NCBI GenBank assembly: GCA_001399805.1
Contig: LIHJ01000017.1
Coordinates: forward strand, 1 to 23,950
Source: Candidatus Bathyarchaeota archaeon BA1
GTDB taxonomy: Archaea; Thermoproteota; Bathyarchaeia; Bathyarchaeales; Bathyarchaeaceae
Direction: 5' to 3'
DNA: 23,950 bases
Below are positions 14,712 through 22,640 of the stretch, in pieces (the stretch's first letter is position 1; the number at the start of each line of letters is the position of its first letter). The notes under the pieces were generated by a model. The model was not told the DNA's origin and made no database searches. It saw only the letters and a program-made list of their open reading frames with translations. The translations under genes were made by a program, and so were the position numbers.

Positions 14712-15749
14712 ATGCTTTGTAGGATGGCTCAGCAAGGATATCCACCTGGTAAATGCGTCACCTTACTTCCTGATAAGGCAATGAAACCAGCATGTCAAGC
14801 TACACTAAAATGGGAGGATGGACAGTGGCATAGGGTTATTACCTCCGCCCATCTTAGCCGCCCCGAAGACTATTTTTCCATCTACCAGTCGGGATGCAAT
14901 CATCAATGTCTAAAATGCCACAGCTGGTACTTTAGTCAAGTTTTCAATGGACACTGGATGTCCACGGACAGCATTGCCGAGATGTGTGCAGAATATGAGG
15001 AAGGGGTCACCGTCTGGGAGCCAAGAGAACGAGCAACCATGTTTCACGCCACTGACCTTTGCCATCACTGCGGCTCATGCGTTTTGGAGGGAAGGCGAGG
15101 ACCCCTCTGCCCGGGGAAGCTAAGCTCAGACCAGATCTTGTTAGGGCCCCAGGGATGGGGTCCAGCCCGCAATGTCGTCAGCTTCACTGGAGGAGATATA
15201 GGTTGTTGCGCAGAATTTTACGCTGAGGCAACTGAGAAGATAAAGAAAGCATGCAACAAAATGTGGGTTTTGCTCGAAACCAACGGTTATGGTTTAACAC
15301 CTAAAAATCTGGATTTGCTGGCAAGCGCAGGACTTGACTCCTATTGGCTGGATATTAAGGCATATGATGAAGAGACCTACAAGCGGTTGTGTGGAACCAC
15401 AAATAGGTGGATTCTACAACTTCCAAGGGAAATCATCGACAGGGGCTTCATCTTAGAGGTGCTTTCCCTCTTCATACCAGGGTGGGTTGAAACGGATCAG
15501 ATCGTGAAGGTTGCCCAGCTTTTGTTTGAGGTTGATCCAGAGATACCGTTCACAATATTGGCCTTTTTCCCAGAGTATCAGCTTAAGGAGAACCGTCCCC
15601 CTACCCTATGGGAGATGTTAAAAACCTATTTTTCCGTCAAGGACGTGGGATTGAAGAATCTGAAGCTTGGAAACTGTCACGTTTTTGCTCGCACAGGTAA
15701 AGAGATGGGGCTCCTAGTATCTGCTGTGGGGGCAGAAGCGATCGGGTGA
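14712..15749 (+). CDS. Radical SAM protein related to pyruvate-formate-lyase activating enzymes
   Basis: A 345-residue radical SAM enzyme. Cys62-x3-Cys66-x2-Cys69 (SGCNHQCLKCHSW) binds the SAM-cleaving 4Fe-4S cluster; SFTGGD near residue 157-162 is the GGE-type SAM-binding motif. LLETNGYGLTPKNLDLLASA and DSYWLDIKAYDEETYKRLCG match the barrel strands of PflA-like activases. Between the two lies an extra cysteine cluster, Cys117, Cys120, Cys123 and Cys133 (CHHCGSC...C), probably an auxiliary iron-sulfur cluster as in glycyl-radical activases with ferredoxin-like inserts. No glycyl-radical enzyme is adjacent, so the partner or substrate is unknown. The start is supported by AAGGGG. It is convergent with the isomerase gene, with four bases between the stops. 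Confidence 0.8.
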   Translation: MLCRMAQQGYPPGKCVTLLPDKAMKPACQATLKWEDGQWHRVITSAHLSRPEDYFSIYQSGCNHQCLKCHSWYFSQVFNGHWMSTDSIAEMCAEYEEGVTVWEPRERATMFHATDLCHHCGSCVLEGRRGPLCPGKLSSDQILLGPQGWGPARNVVSFTGGDIGCCAEFYAEATEKIKKACNKMWVLLETNGYGLTPKNLDLLASAGLDSYWLDIKAYDEETYKRLCGTTNRWILQLPREIIDRGFILEVLSLFIPGWVETDQIVKVAQLLFEVDPEIPFTILAFFPEYQLKENRPPTLWEMLKTYFSVKDVGLKNLKLGNCHVFARTGKEMGLLVSAVGAEAIG

Positions 15750-15753
15750 ATCA

Positions 15754-16911
15754 TCAAGGTCCCACTTCGGTTATCTCCCGAATTTCTGACTTCAATCTTT
15801 CCGCTATGTTAAACCTCTTTCCCATCTCCATTTTTATCTTGGTAATGATCTCCACTGGTGCGGGGTCGATGTTTTGCAGAACCGCCAGGTAGGCACTCAC
15901 CAAATCTCCTACAAAGAGCATGGAGAACATTTTCGCCAGTTTCCCCTCCCCGATCGCATGGATCTCTAGGACCTTTTGAGCCTTGCGTAATGCCAATAAC
16001 TTGGTTGCTTCGATTCTATATCTGATTTCTGGGGGCTCCTCACGGTCTCGTAGGAGAATGACGGAGAATTTTTTGGTGAAATCCTCTGATGCTTCCCACC
16101 CGACAACCTCATTATGGTTGAGCTCCGGAAACACATCGTATTTGCTGGGAACTTTACTGTTTTCGTTAAACTGCGTTTTCCATCGATGGGCTACGGCTCC
16201 ATATTGCCTAGACCCATAAACCACGGGTATGGTGTCCCTCAACTCCAGCGCCAACCTTTTCGCCAGATTGTTTTCTGTTGGGGTTTGGGGCGAGTTCTCT
16301 ATGCTCAGTTTTTTTAGAACCTCTATGGCTTCCTTGACATCCTCATCTATACTTCGGAGGATACTCATCCCATTCATGAGAACTGGAAGCGGGAAGAAGA
16401 GATGTGGTATAGCGACACGTGGAGGAAGCCAGCCCGGCACTGCGATGTGGGGTATCCGCAGTTTTTCTGAAAAGGTTAGTAGGTGTCCCCCGGAGGTTAT
16501 GGCTATTGTCATGCATCTTCGATGGATGGCATCCATAAAAGTGCTAAGTGTCTCTTCGGTGTTTCCAGAGTAGCTGATTGCGAAAACCAGCGTGTCCTCA
16601 TCCGCATAGGCGGGTAGGGCGTAGTCCCTGCAAACATCTATGGGGATGGGGAGCTCATCTCGCAACCAGTCTTGAAGTAGTTCTCCACCTATGGCGGAGC
16701 CCCCCATACCGGCAACTATGATGTGGTGAGGCCTCCCATATTTGATCGAGGCTTCCTCAGAGATGCTCACCTCGCTCGGTATCCTTATTTGCTTAGCCCA
16801 CTGTATGGCATCTTCACAAAACTCTGGGGTTTTCATGCAAAGCCCCAAAAGATCGCTTTTGTCAATCTTCTTAATCTCTTCCGGTTCGTCTAGAATAGTA
16901 GCTTTGCGCAT
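15754..16911 (-). CDS. Bifunctional phosphoglucose/phosphomannose isomerase
   Basis: A 385-residue sugar isomerase of the archaeal PGI/PMI family, which interconverts glucose-6-phosphate or mannose-6-phosphate with fructose-6-phosphate. Two SIS-type folds are visible: AGMGGSAIGGELL (about residues 67-79) and ISYSGNTEETLS (112-123) bind the sugar phosphate. GSRQYGAVAHRWKTQFNENSK carries the catalytic Glu250, and His266 in ELNHNEVVGW is the ring-opening histidine. Their separation of 16 residues matches the Pyrobaculum enzyme (Glu203/His219). The frame extends upstream to 17046 with hydrophobic text, but ATG 16911 is preceded by GGTGGGG and by a TATA-like ATTTAATAT, so the longer start is rejected. 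It has a central role in gluconeogenesis and glycan precursor supply. Confidence 0.9.
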   Translation of the reverse strand: MRKATILDEPEEIKKIDKSDLLGLCMKTPEFCEDAIQWAKQIRIPSEVSISEEASIKYGRPHHIIVAGMGGSAIGGELLQDWLRDELPIPIDVCRDYALPAYADEDTLVFAISYSGNTEETLSTFMDAIHRRCMTIAITSGGHLLTFSEKLRIPHIAVPGWLPPRVAIPHLFFPLPVLMNGMSILRSIDEDVKEAIEVLKKLSIENSPQTPTENNLAKRLALELRDTIPVVYGSRQYGAVAHRWKTQFNENSKVPSKYDVFPELNHNEVVGWEASEDFTKKFSVILLRDREEPPEIRYRIEATKLLALRKAQKVLEIHAIGEGKLAKMFSMLFVGDLVSAYLAVLQNIDPAPVEIITKIKMEMGKRFNIAERLKSEIREITEVGP

Positions 16912-16947
16912 CTTCCCCACCATTAACTGTATGAATATTAAATAATG

Positions 16948-17463
16948 ATAGAACGCTAATAAAACTGAACATTGAAGAAGAGGTTTGAGGGTTTGTTCCT
17001 TTAAAAAGAGCGACATCGTGATAATCGTCTTAACCAGTGCATTCATGTACGTCAGCTATATGCTGATAGTTGTTTCGGGTTTCTGTTTTATATTGGGAAG
17101 ATTCGGCACAGGTCCCACAGTCCATACTTTGGATACATATGGCACACAGGCTGGGCATATTTTTCTTTCATGGACATGCCAGCAATAATATCCGGAGTAG
17201 CCATAGGAATAGCGTCTATGAAATTGTTAAAAGCCCTGGTAAACGCTACGCTGACTAGCCGGGCTTGTAGGCATACTAACGAGAGTGGTACCAACGGCGA
17301 TTATCATAGGACTCATATACGGGCATCCACAGTCGCGCATGCCAAAGTGAAAAATATCTTCGGGTTAACGGGATATAAGCCTGAGGCTAAATAACTAAAA
17401 ATCAACAAAACGAGGGTTAAGGTCAGCGAGAAAGAATAAAACCTCAAAGGAGAGAATGTTGTT
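16948..17463. other. 516-bp gap with degenerate coding-like, partly hydrophobic text
   Basis: No intact gene is supported. Plus-strand frames contain short hydrophobic stretches, IVIIVLTSAFMYVSYMLIVV near 17017-17076 and MPAIISGVAIGIASMKLLKA near 17176-17235, in different frames and without good start signals. This could be a decayed membrane protein gene. The left end holds the promoter of the isomerase. No RNA gene or repeat was found. Confidence 0.3.
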
Positions 17464-17986
17464 ATGCCCCTATTTAGATCAGCCGTGGCTAACACAACTG
17501 TGCTGATAGCTTTTGCTCAAATTAACCGAATAGACGTTCTAAGATCTTTAGTGGGCATCATATACATACCCTCGCAGGCTCATCTGGAGCTTATAGATCC
17601 GGAAGTGAGGGCGGCTGTTGACGAGGGTGGAGGCTTTAAGCTCAGAGGAGATGGATGAATCCGACAGGTACGCGATGAGAATTGAGCCTAGAAATCCCCA
17701 GGAACATATTGGTGAGGCTACGGCAATGACACTATATCAGAGAATGAAGCCGGACATACTAATATTAGATGAGTTAAAGCCTAGGCGGGTTGCAAGGTCG
17801 CTTGGAATACAGCGTATTGTGGGCACACTTGGTTTATTTTTGGCGGCAAAGGATGAGGGGCTACTAACGGCTAGACACATTGAAACGTACATAGATATTT
17901 TGGTGAACAAAGGGACCAAGATATCCAAAGGGCTTCGAGACAGAGTGGTTTCAGAGGCAAAAAGAGAAAAGGAAATAGAAATATAA
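17464..17986 (+). pseudogene. DUF3368-type PIN toxin (VapC-like), frameshifted
   Basis: Two overlapping frames encode one DUF3368-type protein. The first (ATG 17464) gives SAVANTTVLIAFAQINRIDV LRSLVGIIYIPSQAHLELID, containing the N-terminal NTT motif where PIN toxins place an acidic or polar active-site residue. The second frame, from about 17630, gives VEALSSEEMDESDRYAMRIE, then HIGEATAMTLYQRMKPDILI LDELKPRRVARSLGI and GTLGLFLAAKDEGLLT, which is the classic C-terminal half with GEA and LDE acidic residues. One extra G around 17624-17630 separates the frames. The family belongs to type II toxin-antitoxin modules and is presumed to be an RNase. The usual antitoxin (UPF0175) is not seen upstream. 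Frameshift inactivation of an unpaired toxin is a plausible outcome. Confidence 0.7.
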
Positions 17987-18015
17987 AGATATGAATATTA
18001 AATGAGGTGATCGAA

Positions 18016-18182
18016 ATGGGAGGCGGGTTGATGAAAAACTCTTTGAAAGATGGTTGGACGCTACTGAGGCGATGGAGACCCTATCGTGGGACGAAGTACA
18101 GAGGGACCTTGAAGTAATAAGAGCTATTAAGAAAGAGCAGGTCCAAACTCAAAGTCACAGCCACAGAGTAAAGACGTTCTAA
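18016..18182 (+). pseudogene. Small frameshifted ORF after the toxin, unknown (possible antitoxin relic)
   Basis: An ATG at 18016 with GAGGTGAT upstream starts MGGG, but the coding-like text lies in the neighbouring frame: RRVDEKLFERWLDATEAMET LSWDEVQRDLEVIRAIKKEQ, ending at TAA 18180-18182. One missing base in the G-rich start region (ATGGGAGGCGGG) would join the two into a charged helical protein of about 55 residues. Its size and charge fit an antitoxin for the toxin gene 29 bases upstream, but no DNA-binding motif was recognised and toxin-first order would be unusual for this family. The following 18183-18315 gap has one open frame (SRAAFFILETFKGRGPRLFI) of uncertain meaning. Confidence 0.35.
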
Positions 18183-18315
18183 CACGCCCCCTAAGTCCTT
18201 TTATTAAAGAGATCGCAGTCAGTAGAGCAGCATTTTTCATCCTTGAAACTTTTAAGGGCAGGGGTCCAAGGCTGTTTATCTCTCTGGAAAATGGGCAAGG
18301 TGTATGGGAGTGACA

Positions 18316-18678
18316 TCAAGGCTTATGGCGGTTTTTCTTCACCTCGTCCCCAGGAGCTTCTTGTTCTTTAAGCAGGTTTAATGCCTGCTCTAACACCTTT
18401 TCCGCTATGGCTGAAGCTCTCACCACGGGGAGTATCGTGGATGGTATGTTGGCGGATCCCTCCACCCGAATGGTTTTGTTGTAGGTGGGCATGCTCGCCA
18501 CACAGCTGTCGAGCACGATCACACGCGAAGTCCTTGGATAGAACTTCATCTCGAAGCAGAACAGCCTGCCATCCTTCCAGTAGAGGGGCTTTATTTCTTG
18601 ACAGAAGGCGCACCAAGCCAGCTCCTCAAGGTCTCTATGCTTAGCGCTATACACATTCACTTTCAAGCGTCTTCTCAT
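18316..18678 (-). CDS. Conserved-looking hypothetical protein with CxxC
   Basis: A 120-residue protein with LAWCAFCQEIKPLYWKDGRL, a CxxC pair in a treble-clef-like setting, followed by FEMKFYPRTSRVIVLDSC, a hydrophobic strand, and a helical C-terminus (AEKVLEQALNLLKEQE). ATG 18678 with GGAGATGAT upstream is preferred over a TTG two codons earlier. It is divergent from the SPOUT methylase with 71 bases between the starts, so the two promoters share that space. I do not recognise the family. A second pair of zinc ligands is not obvious (later cysteines are single). Confidence 0.55.
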   Translation of the reverse strand: MRRRLKVNVYSAKHRDLEELAWCAFCQEIKPLYWKDGRLFCFEMKFYPRTSRVIVLDSCVASMPTYNKTIRVEGSANIPSTILPVVRASAIAEKVLEQALNLLKEQEAPGDEVKKNRHKP

Positions 18679-18749
18679 TTCCAAATCATCTCCCTATATT
18701 CTTCTCACAAAACTTTAGAAATAAGGTTAGTGTAAGGTTTTTGGGGCTG

Positions 18750-19649
18750 ATGCGAGTGATCGTTGATAGCGGTGTGCCTAGTCCAGCCTTAAAGCGTGGC
18801 TGTGAGCTCTCCTTAGCCATTCCCGCATCCCTGGTTTCGGATGTTCCCCATCTTCGAGAGAAAACATTTAAGATCGGTTTGGTTGGACGGGCGGCTGCTA
18901 TCTTTCGTGTAAATGAAATCATCGTGTTCCCTGACCTCCCAAATGTGGATCAGAGTCAAGACGCCAACCTGATTGCCACCATTCTCTCCTACATGGAGAC
19001 ACCTCAATACCTGCGGAAACAACTGTTTAGGATCAGACCTGAACTTCGGTATGCAGGGGTTCTCCCTCCGCTACGAACGCCCCATCACCCATTATCAAAT
19101 CGAATAGAGAACTTAACCGTCGGGGAATATCGTGAGGGCGTGGTCGTATCCGCCTTCAAGGGTGGCTCACTCGTAGATATAGGGGTAGAAAGCCCATTGA
19201 TGGTTCCTGATGCAAAGCTTCCAGTTAATGCCCGAGTCACGGTGAAGGTTACAGAACTTGGGAAGCGTCCTAAGGCTGTTTTAGCAAGTCGTGATGAGAT
19301 CAAAATGTATTGGGGTTATCAGGTAACGGTTTCCAATGTCTCGTTTGGGCGATTGGTAAAAAGCCGTCCCTTCGACCTGGTGATTGCGACTTCACGTTAT
19401 GGGGCTCCCATTATTGAGGTCATGGACGAGTTATCGGGATGCTGGAAAAACTCTCGTAGAATATTGGTGGCATTCGGTGCCCCAACCCAAGGGCTGTATG
19501 AAATCGTGGCACATGAACACCTCCAACTAGATGATGTGGCGCACTTCACAGTCAACACCATCCCATATCAGGGAACTGGAACCGTCAGAACCGAGGAGGC
19601 AATATACACCTCATTAGCCATCCTAAACTCCTTCATCGGTAAGATATAA
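18750..19649 (+). CDS. SPOUT-superfamily RNA methyltransferase (COG2106-type)
   Basis: About 299 residues, recognised as the archaeal family of putative RNA uridine N3-methyltransferases (Methyltrn_RNA_3; human homologue SPOUT1/C9orf114). Visible blocks are VIVDSGVPSPALKRGCELSL near the start and IGLVGRAAAIFRVNEIIVFP (start of the SPOUT fold). After these come SYMETPQYLRKQLFRIRPEL and PLRTPHHPLSNRIENL, a central OB-like insert (REGVVVSAFKGGSLVDIGVE), and the C-terminal knot (RRILVAFGAPTQGLYEI and TVNTIPYQGTGTVRTEEA). ATG 18750 is preceded by GGGGC; a TTG at 18741 is less likely. The family typically sits immediately before rpl3 in archaea, as here. The RNA target is not established in archaea to my knowledge. 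Confidence 0.85.
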   Translation: MRVIVDSGVPSPALKRGCELSLAIPASLVSDVPHLREKTFKIGLVGRAAAIFRVNEIIVFPDLPNVDQSQDANLIATILSYMETPQYLRKQLFRIRPELRYAGVLPPLRTPHHPLSNRIENLTVGEYREGVVVSAFKGGSLVDIGVESPLMVPDAKLPVNARVTVKVTELGKRPKAVLASRDEIKMYWGYQVTVSNVSFGRLVKSRPFDLVIATSRYGAPIIEVMDELSGCWKNSRRILVAFGAPTQGLYEIVAHEHLQLDDVAHFTVNTIPYQGTGTVRTEEAIYTSLAILNSFIGKI

Positions 19650-19690
19650 CCATCCCATGCTTTAAGATCACCTCTTAATAAATTTCGCAA

Positions 19691-19700
19691 CATTTATAAC
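19691..19700 (+). promoter_or_regulatory. TATA box for the ribosomal protein cluster
   Basis: CATTTATAAC about 40-50 bases before the uL3 ATG, in the short gap after the SPOUT gene. It is a good match to the archaeal TATA consensus. Confidence 0.6.
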
Positions 19701-19739
19701 CCTACGCTCTCTTTGAAACAAAGACGAGATGGGTACATC

Positions 19740-20747
19740 ATGGGTCATCGAAAGAAGCATGGGCCAAAGCGGGGAAGTCTTGCCTTTTTGCCTAGGGGGC
19801 GTGCTGCACGTGCGGTTGGTAGAATACGCTATTGGCCTCAAGTAGAAGAGGGCCCCACCCTACTGGGATTTATGGGGTACAAGGCGGGTATGACCCACAT
19901 CTTCTTGATGGAGGACAAGCCGGGCTCCCCAGACTTTGGCAAAGAGATAGTTCACTCTGCCACTGTTGTGGACGTACCCCCCATCCTTGTGTGTGCCATT
20001 CGGGCATATGTGAAAAACAAGTATGGTTTACAAACGCTCACCGAGGCATGGATGAAGGATCCTCCCGACGATCTTGATCGAGTTTTTACATTGCCTGAAA
20101 ACTTTGACCCAGAGAAGGGCTTAAAGAGGATGGAGGAAAATCTTGATAAAATCACTGAATTTCGCCTCTTAGTCGCTGCGCAACCCAGACTCGCTGGCGT
20201 TCCTAAGAAAAAGCCAGAGGTCATGGAGATCAAGATTGACGGAGCCTCCATTAAGGATCAATTTGAATATGCAAAAAGCCTGCTGGGGAAAACAGTTTCA
20301 GTTGCGGATGTCTTTAAGGAAGGACAATTCGTAGATGTGATTTCTGTTACGAAGGGGAAGGGTTTCCAGGGGGTTGTGAAGCGATGGGGCGTTAGAATCC
20401 TGCAAGACAAGTCTCGAAAAACCAAGCGAGGTATTGCTACGCTTGGCCCTTGGCACCCAGCCCGGGTTACGTACAGCATCCCCAGGGCGGGTCAAGTGGG
20501 CTACTTCCAAAGAACCGAGTACAATAAACGCATCCTGAAGATTGGAACTGATGGGGGTGAGGTTTCTCCAAAGGGCGGATTTATGCGCTACGGTCCTGTT
20601 CGTGGGACCTACATTTTGCTGGACGGGAGCCTACCCGGCTCTGTCAAACGCCTCATACGGTTGCGATACCCCGTCCGTCCTCCTAAAAGGGTTCCTGACG
20701 CTCCGCCGAAGATCACCTATGTGTCACTGGAGTCGCCGCAGGGGTAA
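19740..20747 (+). CDS. rpl3: Large subunit ribosomal protein uL3
   Basis: A 335-residue archaeal uL3. It begins MGHRKKHGPKRGSLAFLPRG, the conserved basic N-terminus that reaches toward the peptidyl transferase centre, and contains GFMGYKAGMTHI. The central extension GKGFQGVVKRWGVRILQ and the W-finger region TKRGIATLGPWHPARVTYSI PRAGQVGYFQRTEYNKRI are present. A TTG nine codons upstream is possible, but conservation starts at this ATG. It is the first ribosomal gene after the promoter; uL4 follows 13 bases after its stop. Confidence 0.95.
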   Translation: MGHRKKHGPKRGSLAFLPRGRAARAVGRIRYWPQVEEGPTLLGFMGYKAGMTHIFLMEDKPGSPDFGKEIVHSATVVDVPPILVCAIRAYVKNKYGLQTLTEAWMKDPPDDLDRVFTLPENFDPEKGLKRMEENLDKITEFRLLVAAQPRLAGVPKKKPEVMEIKIDGASIKDQFEYAKSLLGKTVSVADVFKEGQFVDVISVTKGKGFQGVVKRWGVRILQDKSRKTKRGIATLGPWHPARVTYSIPRAGQVGYFQRTEYNKRILKIGTDGGEVSPKGGFMRYGPVRGTYILLDGSLPGSVKRLIRLRYPVRPPKRVPDAPPKITYVSLESPQG

Positions 20748-20760
20748 CGAGGGATTAGGG

Positions 20761-21555
20761 TTGGGTAAGGTTTCGGCTAAGGTCTTTGACCTTGAGGGTA
20801 AAGTGGTGGGCAAGGTTCGTCTACCAGCGGTCTTTAAGGTTCCTATTAGGCCGGACGTTATCAAGCGAGCGGTAGTTGCCATTCAATCCCATCGCTTCCA
20901 GCCTCAAGGTCGGGATGTTTTGGCTGGCAAACGCACCACAGCGGAGTCTATGGGTGTGGGCTTGGGGATTTCACGCGTTTCAAGGGTGAAAGGTGGTCAG
21001 AGGGCCGCCCTCATACCCAGCGCCGTGGGCGGTCGAAATGCGCATCCACCTCTGGTTGAAAAGAAAATTGAGAGAAGAATCCCTCAAAAGGAGATGCGTC
21101 TGGCTTTGCGCTCAACGATTGCCGCTACAGCGTCTAAGGAGCTGGTTGCCTCTAGGGGACATGTGATAGATGACGTTCCCGATTTTCCATTAGTTGTCGT
21201 GGATGAAATTGAGCGCTTAAAAAAGGCTCGAGAAGTTAAAGAGGCCTTTATCCAAATTGGGGTATGGCCAGACATCTATCGGGTTAGGGGAAGTCGAAAA
21301 GTTCGGGCTGGCAAGGGCAAGGGGCGCGGTAGGAGAATGAAGCAGGCAGTGGGCCCTCTACTTGTGGTCGCTGAAAATGAGGGTATCGTTGAAGCAGCCC
21401 GCAATGTACCAGGAGTAGACGTTGTCACAGTTGATGGCTTGAATGTTGAACTTTTGGCACCCGGAACCCATCCAGGAAGACTCACCATGTGGACAAGAAC
21501 AGCAATTGAAAGGCTGGATAAACTGTTTGGAGGGGATGGGCATGGACCCCTATGA
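20761..21555 (+). CDS. rpl4: Large subunit ribosomal protein uL4
   Basis: A 264-residue archaeal uL4 lining the exit tunnel. The N-terminal KVFDLEGKVVGKVRLPAVFK is followed by the long conserved loop RTTAESMGVGLGISRVSRVK and GRNAHPP, then the globular C-terminus with VGPLLVVAENEGIVEAARNV and HPGRLTMWTRTAIERLDKLF. The frame runs far upstream inside rpl3, but homology begins at the TTG at 20761, which is preceded by GAGGG and falls just after the rpl3 stop, so a TTG start is proposed. The stop overlaps the uL23 start by 14 bases. Confidence 0.9.
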   Translation: MGKVSAKVFDLEGKVVGKVRLPAVFKVPIRPDVIKRAVVAIQSHRFQPQGRDVLAGKRTTAESMGVGLGISRVSRVKGGQRAALIPSAVGGRNAHPPLVEKKIERRIPQKEMRLALRSTIAATASKELVASRGHVIDDVPDFPLVVVDEIERLKKAREVKEAFIQIGVWPDIYRVRGSRKVRAGKGKGRGRRMKQAVGPLLVVAENEGIVEAARNVPGVDVVTVDGLNVELLAPGTHPGRLTMWTRTAIERLDKLFGGDGHGPL

Positions 21556-21802
21556 TGTCATATTGTACCCTGTTATGACCGAGCTTGCAAGCCGCATGCT
21601 TGAAAATGAAAACAAGCTGGTTTTTATCGTTAATGCCATAGCGACGAAGAAAGACATAAGACAGGCAGTGGAGGAGCTCTACGAGGTGAGGGTGGAGAAG
21701 ATCAACGTTGCGATCACGTCCAAGGGCCAAAAAAAGGCCTTTGTGAAGCTTCACCCAGACCATAAAGCAGTGGATGTGGCGATCAAACTTGGCATCCTAT
21801 AG
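21542..21802 (+). CDS. rpl23: Large subunit ribosomal protein uL23
   Basis: An 86-residue uL23, located at the exit-tunnel rim where it docks the signal recognition particle. MDPYDVILYPVMTELASRML is the typical start, and KLVFIVNAIATKKDIRQAVE ELYEVRVEKINVAITSKGQKKAFVKLHPD covers the ferredoxin-like fold. ATG 21542 is chosen because GGAGGGG lies six bases before it; ATG 21536 is too close to that site. The overlap with rpl4 indicates translational coupling. Confidence 0.95.
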   Translation: MDPYDVILYPVMTELASRMLENENKLVFIVNAIATKKDIRQAVEELYEVRVEKINVAITSKGQKKAFVKLHPDHKAVDVAIKLGIL

Positions 21803-21816
21803 GAGGGCGAATCCTC

Positions 21817-22554
21817 ATGGGTAAGCGAATCCGTGTTCAAAGGCGTGGCCGAGGGTCTCCCACCTTTCGAGCAGCCACCCACAAAAGGTTGTCCCCGGTC
21901 CAATACCCCCCCATATCTAAAGAGGAGCGGAAAGGAGCGATCCAAGGCCGAGTAACAGAGTTTCTTCATGAGCCTGGAAGGGGCAGCCCCCTAGCTTCAA
22001 TAAGGCTGGAAACCGGCGAAACCTATCACACAGTGGTTCCGGAAGGGGTTTACGAGGGGCAATCAATACAGATTGGGGATAAGGCCCCTGTAGACGTCGG
22101 TAACACGCTCCCGCTGGGCAGCGTTCCGGAGGGTACCATGATCTGCAACATTGAGCTTTTGCCAGGCGATGGGGGGAAGATCGCCCGTTCCTCAGGGTCC
22201 TATGCCATGGTGGTGGCTCACACGTCTGAAGGAACAATCGTGAGGCTTCCGTCGGGGAAGACCCAGTATCTCAACGATCTTTGTCGAGCAACCATTGGGG
22301 TGGTCTCCGGCGCTGGTCGCGTGGACAAACCCTTTCTGAAGGCAGGTGCCAAGTTCCACTTGATGCAGGCGAAGGGTCGCATGTATCCACGAACACGGGG
22401 CATCGCCATGGTGCCTGCAGCGCATCCATATGGAAGTAGCAAAAGGGGCGCTCGTAAGGTCACAACGGTATCACGTCATGCTCCCCCAGGCAGGAAGGTG
22501 GGCCTAATCGCAGCGAGAAGCGCTGGTCGTAAACGAAAAAGAAGAAAGGGTTAG
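21817..22554 (+). CDS. rpl2: Large subunit ribosomal protein uL2 (variant active-site loop)
   Basis: A 245-residue uL2 with MGKRIRVQRRGRGSPTFRAA at the start, the SH3-like core (GKIARSSGSYAMVVAHTSEG TIVRLPSGKTQYLND), and a C-terminal extension that contacts the peptidyl transferase region. AGGAGGGC precedes the ATG. The loop normally written NPVDHPFGGG or DHPHGGG reads VPAAHPYGSSKRGARK here: His203 is kept, but the preceding Asp and two of the following glycines are replaced. Downstream TVSRHAPPGRKVGLIAARSA is standard. Frame and flanks are intact, so this is a real variant or a lineage feature rather than an error. Confidence 0.95.
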   Translation: MGKRIRVQRRGRGSPTFRAATHKRLSPVQYPPISKEERKGAIQGRVTEFLHEPGRGSPLASIRLETGETYHTVVPEGVYEGQSIQIGDKAPVDVGNTLPLGSVPEGTMICNIELLPGDGGKIARSSGSYAMVVAHTSEGTIVRLPSGKTQYLNDLCRATIGVVSGAGRVDKPFLKAGAKFHLMQAKGRMYPRTRGIAMVPAAHPYGSSKRGARKVTTVSRHAPPGRKVGLIAARSAGRKRKRRKG

Positions 22555-22598
22555 TGTGATTACCCTCACAATCGTTTCTCATTCATTTGTTAAGAAAT

Positions 22599-22608
22599 GT
22601 TTAAATAA
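22599..22608 (+). promoter_or_regulatory. TATA box for uS19
   Basis: GTTTAAATAA lies in the 86-base gap between uL2 and uS19, about 35-40 bases before the ATG. It suggests that uS19 can be transcribed on its own. Confidence 0.5.
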
Positions 22609-22640
22609 ACCTCAGAGAGCCAAATGAAAGGGAGAGTAAC

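Noticed and set aside
16912..17046. 45-residue hydrophobic N-terminal extension of the PGI/PMI frame (possible membrane anchor)
   Set aside because: The enzyme family is soluble, and the ribosome binding site and TATA box both point to ATG 16911. The extension overlaps the promoter.
17170..17394. 74-codon ORF in the gap upstream of the toxin
   Set aside because: Only its first 25 residues look like protein, the rest is compositionally random, and there is no ribosome binding site.
17618..17640. Programmed frameshift in the DUF3368 toxin
   Set aside because: There is no slippery heptamer with a downstream structure at the overlap, and neighbouring accessory genes show similar random indels.
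20542..20760. Long N-terminal extension of the uL4 frame
   Set aside because: It overlaps the end of rpl3, has no uL4 similarity, and a TTG with an upstream GAGGG lies right after the rpl3 stop.
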